Shown here in pieces: positions 49,833 through 58,660 of a DNA stretch of 64,000 nt. Every line of letters begins with the position of its first letter. The stretch's first letter is position 1. Below the pieces are notes generated by a model that was not told the origin of the DNA, made no database searches, and worked only from the letters and a program-made list of their open reading frames with translations. The stretch is taken from positions 4,154,001 through 4,218,000 of the forward strand of contig NZ_CP109499.1 of assembly GCF_036231965.1 (NCBI RefSeq). The letters are read 5' to 3'. The position numbers and the translations under genes were made by a program. Source of the stretch: Streptomyces sp. NBC_01428 (GTDB taxonomy: Bacteria > Actinomycetota > Actinomycetes > Streptomycetales > Streptomycetaceae).

Positions 49833-51661
49833 TGCTTCTCAGCCCCTTCGGCGGCGGGTACGGGGGTTTCGGCGTCGGCGGGTGCCGCGTCATCGTCGGG
49901 CTTGGTGGGCGCAGAAGCGTGGACGAGCGCGGCCAGGTCGCCGAGCTCCTCGGGAAGCTTCGCGGACTCGCTGCGGCCGAGCCCGGCCATCTCGACGACG
50001 GTGACACCGTCGGCGCCCGTGGTGGCCCGGACCCACACGCGGCGGCGCTGGATGAACAGCGAACCGGCGAGGCCGAAGATCGCGGCGAACGCCCCGGCCA
50101 GCGCCCAGTCACTGCCGGGCTGCTGGGTGACCTGGAAGTTCGCCCACTCCTTGATGTCCTTGTCGAAGGTGATCGAGCCGGCGCCGTTCGGCAGCGTCAT
50201 CGTCTCGCCGGGCCGCAGCCGCTTCTTGAGGATGTCGCCCTTGGCGTCCTTGAACTGCTTCATGTTGGCCGTGTCGAGCTGGTACACGTTCTGCGGCAGG
50301 CCCGCGTCGACGCCGAGGCTGCCGTGGTAGCCGCTCAGCGCGAGCACCGGGTAGTCGAGCGACGGGAACTGGGAGAACATGTCGCCCTTGCCCGCGCCGG
50401 CGAAGGTCGGCACGAAGAACGCCGAGAAGCCGAGCTGCTCGCCCGCGCCCCGTGCGTTCTTGTAACCGTCCATCACCTTGATGGCGCCCTGCGAGGTGAC
50501 GTTCGAGTCGAGCGGCAGCAGGGGCACGGCGTCGTGGAAGACGACCTTGCCCTTGCCGTCCCGGACCGTCACCGTGGGCGCGTAGCCGTGGGCCGTGAGA
50601 TAGACCTTCGAGTCGCCGATCACGAGCGGCTCGTTGACCTTGACGACGGTCTTCTTCTCCTTGCCGTAGGCACCGACGCTGTAGTCGACGGCCGCCTGGT
50701 ACGTGCGGGGGGTGCCCTTGTTGGGGCCGGTCCGCTCGTAGGTGCCGGTGAACTTCTTCAGGTCGAAGCTGAACGGGGTCAGGTCGTCGGTGCTGAAGAG
50801 GTTGCCGGACTTGAAGTCGTCGTAGGACAGGAGCGTGTTGGAGAAGCCGTCGCCCTCGACGATCAGCTTGTTGCCCTCGGACTTGAAGAGCTGGCCCCAG
50901 GCGAAGGCGACGAGCATCACGATCAGCGCGATGTGGAAGAGCAGGTTGCCGGTCTCGCGCAGGTAGCCCTTCTCCGCGGCGACGGCGTCCTTCTCGACGT
51001 GTGCGCGGAACCGCTTCTGCTTGAGCACCCGGAGCGCGGCCTCGCGGACCTGCTCGGGCTCGGCGTCGGTGCGCCAGGTCGCGTAGGCGGGCAGCCGGTT
51101 CAGCCGCTTGGGGGCGCCCGGCGGACGCCCGCGCAGCTGCCCGACGAACTGCCAGGTGCGGGGCACGATGCAGCCGATGAGCGAGACGAACAGCAGGATG
51201 TAGATCGCGGAGAACCACACCGAGCTGTACACGTGGAACAGGCCGAGCCGCTCGTAGACCGGGCCGAGCAGGCTGTGCGCGTCCTTGAAGTCCTGGACCT
51301 TGGCCGCGTCGGTGCCGGACTGCGGGATCAGCGAGCCGGGGATCGCGCCGAGCGACAGCAGGAAGAGCAGGATCAGCGCGACCCGCATCGACGTGAGCTG
51401 CCGCCAGAACCAGCGGACCCAGCCGGTCACCTCACGGCCGGTCCAGGCGATCCAGCCGGCCGCGCCGGGCTTGCGTCTGCCGCCGAAGGAGCCGGGCATC
51501 GCCGTCTCGACGGGAGCGGTGGACAGCTGGGAACCGGCCTCGCCGAGTTCGCCGTCGGCGCTCACCCCGATGTGCCGCTTGGGGCTCACCGGGTCCGGCG
51601 CGCCGTCGTCCTCCGGCGTCGCGGCGGAGTCGCGGGTGTTGCCGGTGTCGGTCGTGCTCAT
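49829..51661 (-). CDS. resB: Cytochrome c biogenesis protein ResB/Ccs1
   Basis: This 610-residue partner of CcsB has an acidic N-terminus of about 80 residues. Two helices (VALILLFLLSLGAIPGSLIP; AIYILLFVSLIGCIVPRTWQ), a third after a basic loop (LLFHIALIVMLVAFAWGQLF), a large external domain and one final helix (WALAGAFAAIFGLAGSLFIQ) follow. This is the family layout. It lies 3 bp after ccdA. Confidence 0.93.
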   Translation of the reverse strand: MSTTDTGNTRDSAATPEDDGAPDPVSPKRHIGVSADGELGEAGSQLSTAPVETAMPGSFGGRRKPGAAGWIAWTGREVTGWVRWFWRQLTSMRVALILLFLLSLGAIPGSLIPQSGTDAAKVQDFKDAHSLLGPVYERLGLFHVYSSVWFSAIYILLFVSLIGCIVPRTWQFVGQLRGRPPGAPKRLNRLPAYATWRTDAEPEQVREAALRVLKQKRFRAHVEKDAVAAEKGYLRETGNLLFHIALIVMLVAFAWGQLFKSEGNKLIVEGDGFSNTLLSYDDFKSGNLFSTDDLTPFSFDLKKFTGTYERTGPNKGTPRTYQAAVDYSVGAYGKEKKTVVKVNEPLVIGDSKVYLTAHGYAPTVTVRDGKGKVVFHDAVPLLPLDSNVTSQGAIKVMDGYKNARGAGEQLGFSAFFVPTFAGAGKGDMFSQFPSLDYPVLALSGYHGSLGVDAGLPQNVYQLDTANMKQFKDAKGDILKKRLRPGETMTLPNGAGSITFDKDIKEWANFQVTQQPGSDWALAGAFAAIFGLAGSLFIQRRRVWVRATTGADGVTVVEMAGLGRSESAKLPEELGDLAALVHASAPTKPDDDAAPADAETPVPAAEGAEKQ

Positions 51662-51664
51662 GGA

Positions 51665-52453
51665 TCAGATCCCTACCGTGAAGCCGCTGGACCACGTCTG
51701 CATCTGCTGCACCAGGCTGTCCCAGGCTCCTGTGAGCAGGAGCACGCCGGTCACGATCATCATCGTGCCGCCGATCCGCATGACCCAGACGTAGTGGCGC
51801 TTGACCCAGCCGAACGCGCCGAGCGCCTTGCGGAAGGCGACGGCGGCGAGCACGAAGGGCACGCCGAGACCGAGGCAGTACGCGACGGTCAGTATGGCCC
51901 CTCGTCCGGCGCTCGCCTCGTTCGAGGAGAGCGCCAGCACGGAGGCGAGGGTCGGGCCGATGCAGGGCGTCCAGCCGATGCCGAACAGCGCGCCCAGTAT
52001 CGGGGCCCCGACCAGGCCCGTCACCGGCCGCTTGTGGAAGCGGAACTCCCGCTGCGTCAGCCAGGGCATCATCCCCATGAAGAAGACGCCCATGAGGATC
52101 ATGAGGACGCCGAGCACCTTGGACAGCGTGTCCTGGTACGCGAACAGCGTCGACCCGAAGTAGCCGAACAGGGCCCCGCCGGAGACGAACACGGCGGTGA
52201 AGCCGAGCACGAACAGACTCGCGCCGCCGGCCATCCGTCCGCGTCTGCTGTCCGCCAGGTCGGTGCCGCTGACCCCGGTGACGTACGAGAGATAGCCGGG
52301 GACGAGCGGCAGGACGCACGGGGAGAAGAAGGAGACGAGCCCGCCGAGGACCGCGATGGGCAGGGCGAGCAGCAGGGCCCCGCTGGAGACCGTGGTGCTC
52401 AGGTCGCCCGAGGCGAGATACGTGGACGAGTGGAGGAGGGACACGCCGGTCAC
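51665..52453 (-). CDS. ccdA: Thiol-disulphide membrane carrier CcdA
   Basis: This 262-residue protein has six helices of the DsbD/CcdA family and passes electrons outward to keep apocytochrome c thiols reduced. The cysteines are in the typical places: SFFSPCVLPLVPGYLSYV in the first helix and IGWTPCIGPTLA in the fourth. It overlaps the TlpA-like gene by 4 bp and feeds electrons to that protein. Confidence 0.93.
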   Translation of the reverse strand: MTGVSLLHSSTYLASGDLSTTVSSGALLLALPIAVLGGLVSFFSPCVLPLVPGYLSYVTGVSGTDLADSRRGRMAGGASLFVLGFTAVFVSGGALFGYFGSTLFAYQDTLSKVLGVLMILMGVFFMGMMPWLTQREFRFHKRPVTGLVGAPILGALFGIGWTPCIGPTLASVLALSSNEASAGRGAILTVAYCLGLGVPFVLAAVAFRKALGAFGWVKRHYVWVMRIGGTMMIVTGVLLLTGAWDSLVQQMQTWSSGFTVGI

Positions 52454-53073
52454 TTCTCCGCGAGGACGGGGTCGAGCATCTCGCGCAGCTTGTCCTCGCT
52501 GAGCGCCTGGAGCGTGCGGGCCGCGATCTTCCCGTCCCGGTCGATGACGAGCGTCGACGGGATCGTCTGCGGGTTGAGCGTGCCCTTCTTGAAGCGGAGC
52601 ATCAGCTTGCCCGTCGGGTCGAACAGGCTGGGGTAGGTGACGCCCTTGTCCTTCTCGAAGGACCGCGCCAGCGACACGTTCGCGTCACGGGTGTTGATGC
52701 CCACGAACTGCACGCCCTGGCCGGCGGTCTCCTTGGCGACCTTCACGAAGTTGGGTGCCTCGGCCCGGCACGGCGGGCACCAGGAGCCCCACACGTTCAG
52801 GACGACGACCTTGCCCTTGTAGTCCGCGACGTCGAGCTGCTTGCCGTCGACGGTCTTGCCGGAGAGGTCGGGGATGGCCACGCGGTCGGCCTTGGCCACC
52901 GTCGAGATGCCGTCCTTGCCGGCGACGAAGCCGCTGCCGCCGGCACCGCCCTTGGTGCCGCCCGACCCGCACGCGGTCAGGACGAGCGCGGCGACGGCGG
53001 CCCCGGCGGTCAGCAGGGCGGCGCGGCGACGGGTGCGGATCGGGCGCTGGTCTGCGCGGCAGGCGGCACTCAT
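52450..53073 (-). CDS. TlpA/ResA-like thioredoxin lipoprotein
   Basis: This 207-residue protein has a lipobox LTAC with Cys35, then a thioredoxin fold with the redox pair in WGSWCPPCRAEAPNF (Cys99, Cys102). It reduces the haem-binding thiols of apocytochrome c outside the membrane. FDPTGKLMLRFKKGTLNPQTIPSTLVIDRDG includes the cis-Pro. The 16 residues before the hydrophobic core are unusually long and basic; a later start is possible. First gene of the ccs operon. Confidence 0.92.
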   Translation of the reverse strand: MSAACRADQRPIRTRRRAALLTAGAAVAALVLTACGSGGTKGGAGGSGFVAGKDGISTVAKADRVAIPDLSGKTVDGKQLDVADYKGKVVVLNVWGSWCPPCRAEAPNFVKVAKETAGQGVQFVGINTRDANVSLARSFEKDKGVTYPSLFDPTGKLMLRFKKGTLNPQTIPSTLVIDRDGKIAARTLQALSEDKLREMLDPVLAEK

Positions 53074-53119
53074 GTGAAAAGTTTCGCATGCCCGTTTCGG
53101 GGATCTTCCGCACCCCCCT

Positions 53120-53137
53120 TGCGGGCGGAAACCCGCA
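53120..53137 (-). terminator. Short hairpin after the deacetylase gene
   Basis: TGCGGG (53120-53125) pairs with CCCGCA (53132-53137), 2 bp after the stop of the gene read on the minus strand. It is weak and may only slow transcription into the ccs operon. Confidence 0.35.
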
Positions 53138-53139
53138 TA

Positions 53140-54396
53140 TCAGGCGGCCTGCCCCCGAAGGTACGACTTCCAGCCGCCCGCGGGCTGTTCGGCGACGTCC
53201 ATCGACTGGAGCTTCGCCAGCACCTCGGGCCGCTGCACGTCCAGCCAGTCCACGAACTGCCGGAAGGAGACGAGCCGCACGTCCGCGCCCTTGCTCTTCT
53301 CGTGGGCGATGTACTTGAAGGCCTTCTCGACGGCGTCCATGTAGATGCCGCCGTTCCAGTCCTCGAAGTGGTTGCCGACGAAGAAGGGTGCCCGGTTCGT
53401 CTCGTATGCCCGCTTGAATCCGGAGATGTACGAGTTGGTCGCCTGGGTGCGCCAGGCCGGGTAGTTGTACGAGGGCGCCCGGGTGGTGGCGATCGACTGG
53501 TTGGCGAGGATGTTGTAGTCCATGGAGAGGACCTCGAAGCGGTGCCCGGGGAAGGGGATCGCCTGGAGCGGCAGGTCCCACAGCCCCTCCTTCTTCTGCG
53601 GCCAGCGCTGCACACCGCCGGGCGAGGAGGCGTCGTAACGCCAGCCCAGCTCGCGGGCGGCGGGCAGCAGGTTGTCCTGGCCGAGCAGACACGGGGTGCG
53701 GGCGCCGATCAGCTCCTTCTCGTAGTCGAAGGGCAGCGCGGGCAGATCGGTCCAGCCCGTGTTGGTGCGCCACTCGGTGACGAACGACTTCGCCTGCGCG
53801 ATCTCGCTGCGCCACTGCTGGGGCGTCCAGTTGCCGACCGAGCCGGAGCCGGAGCAGAAGTGGCCGTTGAAGTGGGTGCCGATCTCGTGCCCGTCGAGCC
53901 AGGCCTGGCGCACCAGCTTCAGCGTGGACCGGACGTGGTCGTCGTTGAGGTAGCCGATGTCGGAGGCGCCCCGCGGGTTGTTGGGCGGGTCGTAGAGGCG
54001 CTTCTTCGACTCGGGTAGCAGATACAGCCCGGAGAGGAAGAACGTCATGTGCGCCTCGTTCTCCTTGGCGAGCTGCAGGAAGCGCTCGAAGAGACCGGTG
54101 CCGACCTCGCCGGCGCCGTCCCAGGAGAAGACCACGAACTGCGGCGGGGTCTCGCCGGGTTCCAGCGGCACGGGCTGCCCGGGCTGGTGCGGCTGCTTGC
54201 CCGTGTAGGCGGTGGAGCCGTCACCGATGGGACGCACGGTCCGCTTCGGGGTGCCCGGCCTGCCGCTGCCCGCCGTGGGGGAACCACCGGCGTGACCCAC
54301 GGCGTCCTTCTGCGCGGTGCCGCACGCGGCAAGTCCCATCGCGGCCGCGGCACCTGCCCCGAGACCGATCATTCCCCTCCGGCTGACGTCCCGCAT
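53140..54396 (-). CDS. Tat-exported polysaccharide deacetylase-like lipoprotein
   Basis: This 418-residue protein has the twin-arginine start SRRGMIGLGAGAAAAMGLAAC with a lipobox Cys25. The domain has a NodB-like start PPQFVVFSWDGAG, in which the usual TFDDG is altered to SWDGA. A His motif is present in HEIGTHFNGHFC and LPALPFDYEKELIG later. The loss of the first Asp pair makes the classical metal site uncertain, so activity on cell-wall polysaccharide is a guess. An AT-rich promoter with two 11-bp repeats lies upstream. Confidence 0.75.
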   Translation of the reverse strand: MRDVSRRGMIGLGAGAAAAMGLAACGTAQKDAVGHAGGSPTAGSGRPGTPKRTVRPIGDGSTAYTGKQPHQPGQPVPLEPGETPPQFVVFSWDGAGEVGTGLFERFLQLAKENEAHMTFFLSGLYLLPESKKRLYDPPNNPRGASDIGYLNDDHVRSTLKLVRQAWLDGHEIGTHFNGHFCSGSGSVGNWTPQQWRSEIAQAKSFVTEWRTNTGWTDLPALPFDYEKELIGARTPCLLGQDNLLPAARELGWRYDASSPGGVQRWPQKKEGLWDLPLQAIPFPGHRFEVLSMDYNILANQSIATTRAPSYNYPAWRTQATNSYISGFKRAYETNRAPFFVGNHFEDWNGGIYMDAVEKAFKYIAHEKSKGADVRLVSFRQFVDWLDVQRPEVLAKLQSMDVAEQPAGGWKSYLRGQAA

Positions 54397-54418
54397 ACGG
54401 TCCTCGTTTCATCGCACC

Positions 54419-54440
54419 CTCTCAGCTGGCTCTCAGCTGG
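54419..54440 (-). repeat. Two 11-bp direct repeats before the deacetylase gene
   Basis: CTCTCAGCTGG occurs twice without a gap (54419-54429 and 54430-54440), 23 bp before the start codon. Each copy contains the palindrome CAGCTG. The 11-bp period is that of PhoP-type operators, but the unit is not GTTCACC. The AT-rich DNA at 54475-54515 could hold the promoter. Confidence 0.6.
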
Positions 54441-54528
54441 CACCCCATGAGAGGGCACGATGAAGACGCGGGTTCCGTATAACTCGCGCAGATTTATATG
54501 ATTTTACGAATATGCGCTCATTTGGCCG

Positions 54529-55248
54529 TCAGGCCCCGAATGCCTTGTCCTTGCCCTTCACCGGCTTGGCGCCCGCGAGGAGATGGGCCGGCACCAGGTC
54601 GCGCGCGGGCTCGCTGTAGCCCACGGACACGATCTTGTCGCCGCGGTAGGTGAAGGTCGTCAGGGAGGCGAGCGTGCACTGCCGCTTGCGCGGGTCGTGC
54701 CACAGCCGCCGCTTCTCCACATAGCTGCGCACGATCCAGATCGGCAACTGATGACTCACCAGCACCGCCTCGTGGCCGCGCGCGGCGTCCTTGGCCGCGT
54801 CCAGCGCGCCCATCATCCGCACGACCTGGTCGACGTAGGGCTCGCCCCAGGACGGCTTGAACGGGTTGACGAGGTGCTTCCAGTTCTCCGGCCGGCGCAG
54901 CGCGCCGTCCCCGACCCCGAAGGTCTTGCCCTGGAAGACGTTCTCCGCCTCGATGAGCCGCCCGTCGGTCGCCAGGTCGAGACCGTGCGACTTCGCGATC
55001 GGCGTGGCCGTCTCCTGGGCCCGCTCCAGCGGCGAGGCGACGACGTGGGTGATGTCACGCGGCGCGAGGTGCTCGGCCACCCGGTCAGCCATCTGCCGGC
55101 CCAGCTCGGAGAGGTGGTAGCCGGCCAGCCGCCCGTAGAGCACCCCGTCCGGGTTGGCGACCTCGCCGTGCCGCATCAGGTGGACGACGGTGATGTCGTC
55201 CTCGCCCGTGCCGCCGGCGGCGCCGTTCGTGCCGATGGACTCGCTCAT
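54529..55248 (-). CDS. Histidine phosphatase-family protein
   Basis: This 239-residue protein has the catalytic VVHLMRHGEVANPDG (R26-H27-G28), a second Arg in ASPLERAQETA, and the late His in AVLVSHQLPI. Such enzymes act on phosphate esters; the exact substrate is unknown. It overlaps hemL by 4 bp and so is made with it. In many actinobacteria this gene follows hemL, but no role in haem synthesis is known to me. Confidence 0.9.
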   Translation of the reverse strand: MSESIGTNGAAGGTGEDDITVVHLMRHGEVANPDGVLYGRLAGYHLSELGRQMADRVAEHLAPRDITHVVASPLERAQETATPIAKSHGLDLATDGRLIEAENVFQGKTFGVGDGALRRPENWKHLVNPFKPSWGEPYVDQVVRMMGALDAAKDAARGHEAVLVSHQLPIWIVRSYVEKRRLWHDPRKRQCTLASLTTFTYRGDKIVSVGYSEPARDLVPAHLLAGAKPVKGKDKAFGA

Positions 55249-56561
55249 GCCGTGGCCTCCGCCGCTGCCCGTGCCGCCGCCGGAAGGGCGTCGGCGATCC
55301 GCTGAACCGCCTGGTCGTCATGGGCCGTCGACACGAACCACGACTCGAACGAGGACGGCGGCAGGTACACACCCTGCGCCAGCATCGAGTGGAAGAACGC
55401 GGTGTAGCGGAACGACTCCTGCGCCTTCGCACCCTCGTAGTCGCGCACCTCGCGTCCCGTGAAGAACACGGAGAACATGTTCGAGGCGCTCTGCAGCCGG
55501 TGGGTCACACCCTCCTTGGTGAGCGCCTCGGTCACCAGCGTCCGGATCCGCTCGGACACCGCGTCGACCTTGTCGTACGCCGCGTCGTCGAGCAGCCGCA
55601 GCTGCGCGAGACCCGCGGCGGTGGCGACGGGGTTACCGGAGAGCGTGCCCGCCTGGTACACCGGCCCGGCCGGCGCGAGGTGCGCCATGACGTCCTCGCG
55701 GCCGCCGAACGCCGCGGCCGGGAAGCCGCCGCCCATCACCTTGCCGAAGGTCATCAGGTCGGGGCGCACACCGTCGATCCCGAACCAGCCGGCCCTGCTC
55801 GTGCGGAAGCCGGTCATCACCTCGTCGGAGACGAACAGGGCGCCGTTCTTCGCGCAGGCGTCCTTCAGTCCCTGGTTGAACCCGGGCGCGGGCGGCACGA
55901 CGCCCATGTTGCCGGGCGAGGCCTCGGTGATCACGCAGGCGATCTCACCGGGGTGCGCGTGGAACGCGGCGTGCACGGCTTCGAGGTCGTTGTAGGGCAG
56001 GACGATGGTGTCGCCGGCCTGCGCGCCGGTGACACCGGGGGTGTCCGGCAGGGCGAAGGTGGCGAGGCCGCTGCCCGCCGCGGCGAGCAGCGAGTCGACG
56101 TGGCCGTGGTAGCAGCCGGCGAACTTGATCACCTTCGCCCGCCGGGTGAACCCACGCGCGAGCCGGATGGCCGACATCGTCGCCTCGGTGCCGCTGGAGA
56201 CGAGCCGGACCTGGTCGACGGGCTCGATGCGGGCGACGATCTCCTCGGCGAGGGCGACCTCTCCCTCACCGGGCGTGCCGAAGGACGTACCGCGGGAGAC
56301 GGCCTCCTGGACGGCGGCGATGACCTCGGGGTGGGAGTGCCCGAGGATCATGGGACCCCAGGAGCAGACGAGGTCGACGTACTCACGGCCGTCGGCGTCG
56401 GTGAGGTACGGACCGGTGCCGGACACCATGAACCGGGGCGTACCGCCCACGGCTCGGAAGGCGCGCACCGGCGAGTTCACGCCACCAGGGGTGACGGCGG
56501 CCGCACGGTCGAACAGCGACTGCGAGGCTGGGGCTTCGTAGGGATAAGGCAGTTCGGTCAT
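55245..56561 (-). CDS. hemL: Glutamate-1-semialdehyde 2,1-aminomutase HemL
   Basis: This 438-residue PLP enzyme makes 5-aminolevulinate for haem and other tetrapyrroles. The PLP lysine is K274 in DLMTFGKVMGGGFPAAAFGG. VSSGTEATMSAIRLARG and FVSDEVMTGFR hold cofactor contacts. The ATG at 56559-56561 starts TELPYPYEAPASQSLFDRA, as in other actinobacterial HemL. Haem made through this step feeds the cytochrome c system encoded just downstream. Confidence 0.95.
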   Translation of the reverse strand: MTELPYPYEAPASQSLFDRAAAVTPGGVNSPVRAFRAVGGTPRFMVSGTGPYLTDADGREYVDLVCSWGPMILGHSHPEVIAAVQEAVSRGTSFGTPGEGEVALAEEIVARIEPVDQVRLVSSGTEATMSAIRLARGFTRRAKVIKFAGCYHGHVDSLLAAAGSGLATFALPDTPGVTGAQAGDTIVLPYNDLEAVHAAFHAHPGEIACVITEASPGNMGVVPPAPGFNQGLKDACAKNGALFVSDEVMTGFRTSRAGWFGIDGVRPDLMTFGKVMGGGFPAAAFGGREDVMAHLAPAGPVYQAGTLSGNPVATAAGLAQLRLLDDAAYDKVDAVSERIRTLVTEALTKEGVTHRLQSASNMFSVFFTGREVRDYEGAKAQESFRYTAFFHSMLAQGVYLPPSSFESWFVSTAHDDQAVQRIADALPAAARAAAEATA

Positions 56562-56945
56562 GACCTGCGACGTCTCCGACTCCGGGGGGCTAGTGACTAC
56601 CTCAGGGTAGGCCAGGGACTCCGGGGACCCGGGAGGGGAAGAACCGGGAACCGTGAACGGACGGGCGCGGCCCGACGTACGGCTCCAGAGAGGAATGATC
56701 CCGGCCATCGCGGAGGGCCGGAGAGGAGCCCGGTACGACAACCGGCCTCCTTCGCCCGGCCATCTGCGAAACTGGGGCTACGGACGGACAGCTCACATGA
56801 ACCATGGTGTTCAGGGGCCGCGAAGATCCCGCGGACAGGTGTTTCAGCGTACGTTTCGGCGTGCGGCCGTGGGGGAGGTCACTGTCACGATGATCGGGTT
56901 GCGTGGCGGGGGTCGCGCGCCTTAGAAAAGCAGTCGGGTGGAGAT
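56562..56945. other. 384-bp gap upstream of hemL
   Basis: This holds the divergent control regions of hemL and the next plus-strand gene. I find no strong promoter. TGAAC-N6-GTTCA (56799-56814) is a small dyad. There is no credible gene; short frames here have mixed third-position GC. Confidence 0.3.
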
Positions 56946-57578
56946 ATGCATCGCGGTGGCGGACTGGGCGAGGGGACCGATGACCTCGGTCCTCGGCGTG
57001 CCCGGCGGGGAAGGCACCGACGCGAGGCGGAGGAAGCGGCCGGCACACGGGCAGGACAGGCACAGGGACCGCAGGGCGATCCCGAGCGCGGTGACGGCTC
57101 GGTGGAGCGGCTGCGGGCGGGAAGCGGGAATGGTGGCCGGGTGGGGGTGACGTACAAATACTTCGGCGCTCCGGACGGCGCGACGGCGGCCCGGGTCCCG
57201 ATCTCGATGCGCCCCGAGGAGCTCGGCGGCGACGAGCTCGGGATGAACGGCATGTTCACCAAGATCAAGCCGGAGACGATGGCCGCGATGGTCCTCACCG
57301 GCATAGAGGGCGTCCCCCTGCACAAGGTCCCCCCGCTGGAACTGGTCGTCCTCCACCCCGACTACGCCGTGGTCAAGCTCCCCATGACGGTCGTCGACCC
57401 GCTCCGCGGCATCGGCGAGGAGGCGGTCGGCGCGGCCGCCTTCATCTGGTCCACGGTCCCGGACCGCGGCGGCCCCCGCGACGCGTTCAACGTGTACCAG
57501 CTGCTCCACGAATGGCAGGACTTCTCCCACCGCCTCCACGAGGCGGGCCACCAGCCGTACTGTCTGGTGTGGCCCTGA
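56946..57578 (+). CDS. Conserved hypothetical protein, start uncertain
   Basis: The 210-residue frame splits in two. Residues 1-67 are Gly/Arg-rich with poor third-position GC. From VTYKYFGAPDGATAARVPI onward it is a compact domain with normal codon use (SMRPEELGGDEL, MFTKIKPETMAAMVL, KVPPLELVVLHPDYAVVKLP) ending YCLVWP. A GTG at 57147 would give just the domain (143 residues). The ATG at 56946 has a GGAG too close to it. The domain is soluble, without known motifs. It is divergent from hemL. Confidence 0.6.
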   Translation: MHRGGGLGEGTDDLGPRRARRGRHRREAEEAAGTRAGQAQGPQGDPERGDGSVERLRAGSGNGGRVGVTYKYFGAPDGATAARVPISMRPEELGGDELGMNGMFTKIKPETMAAMVLTGIEGVPLHKVPPLELVVLHPDYAVVKLPMTVVDPLRGIGEEAVGAAAFIWSTVPDRGGPRDAFNVYQLLHEWQDFSHRLHEAGHQPYCLVWP

Positions 57579-57667
57579 GCTGAGGCGTATCGGATGCACG
57601 GGGCGGGGTCCAGGACCCCGCCTTTCGCGTACCCCGGTCGTATCGGGGTGAACCTCTCCGCGCCGCC

Positions 57668-58414
57668 CTACAGCCCGCCCGCCACCCTCAGCACCGCGCC
57701 CGTCGTGTACGACGCGTCGGGGGACAGGAGCCAGGACACCGCGCCGGAGATCTCGTCCGGGCGGCCCGCCCGGCCCAGGGGGACGGCCGCGGCGACGCGG
57801 GCCGGGCGGTCGGGGTCCTCGTGGAAGTCGGTCCAGACCGTGCCGGGGGCGACGCAGTTCACCCGGATGCCGTCGGCCGCGACCTCCTTGGACAGGCCGA
57901 TCGTGAGTGCGTCGACGGCGGCCTTCGCGGCGGCGTAGTGGACGTACTGGCCCGGGCTGCCCAGCGTCGCCGCGGCGGAGGAGATGTTGACGATCGCTCC
58001 CCCGCCCGCCGCGGTCATCTCCCGTACCGCGCGGCGCGCGCACAGCAGATAGCCGAGGACGTTGACCTCCAGGGCCTGCCGCATGCCGGCCGGGTCGGCG
58101 TCGGCGAGGCGGCCGTTGGGGCCGCTGATCCCGGCGTTGTTCACCAGCCCGGTGACCGGACCGAGTTCGGCCGCCGCCGCGTCGAAGAGCCGGTCGACCG
58201 CGCCGGCGTCGGACGTGTCGACCGCCACGGTCAGACACCGGCGGCCCGCGGCACGGACCTCCTCGGCGACCGTCTCGGCCGCCGCGGCGTCGGACCGGTA
58301 GCCGATCACGACGTCGTGCCCGTCCTCGGCCAGCCGCCGGCACACGGCGGCGCCGATCCCCCGGCTGCCGCCCGTCACCACGGTGGTCCTGTTCCCGTCC
58401 CGCACGCTCGCCAT
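57668..58414 (-). CDS. Short-chain dehydrogenase/reductase
   Basis: This 248-residue classical SDR has the cofactor motif TGGSRGIG, NNAG in GLVNNAGISG, the catalytic Ser in NISSAAATLG, YAAAK with Tyr and Lys, and PG in CVAPGTVWT. FabG-like, NADP(H)-dependent by the Arg after TGGS and the following YRS. The substrate cannot be named. It converges with the hypothetical gene at 57578. Confidence 0.92.
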   Translation of the reverse strand: MASVRDGNRTTVVTGGSRGIGAAVCRRLAEDGHDVVIGYRSDAAAAETVAEEVRAAGRRCLTVAVDTSDAGAVDRLFDAAAAELGPVTGLVNNAGISGPNGRLADADPAGMRQALEVNVLGYLLCARRAVREMTAAGGGAIVNISSAAATLGSPGQYVHYAAAKAAVDALTIGLSKEVAADGIRVNCVAPGTVWTDFHEDPDRPARVAAAVPLGRAGRPDEISGAVSWLLSPDASYTTGAVLRVAGGL

Positions 58415-58660
58415 CGCCCGTCCTCGCTTCCCGCCGCTTCCCGCCGTTCAGCCGGCCAGTGTGCCAGCCGCGGGAAGGACGGCGGTCGGGCCGGTGTCAA
58501 AGGCGCGTCAGGGCGGCCGTCCGGCGGGTCAGGGAGGCGTCAACACACCGGACACCCGGCCCGCCCGCGCCTTCCATGGGAGACCGGCCGAATCCTGGGC
58601 AACGGATACCTGGGCGTTCGTACGGCGGACGGTCGCCGGTGAGGGACGGGGAGGAACACG

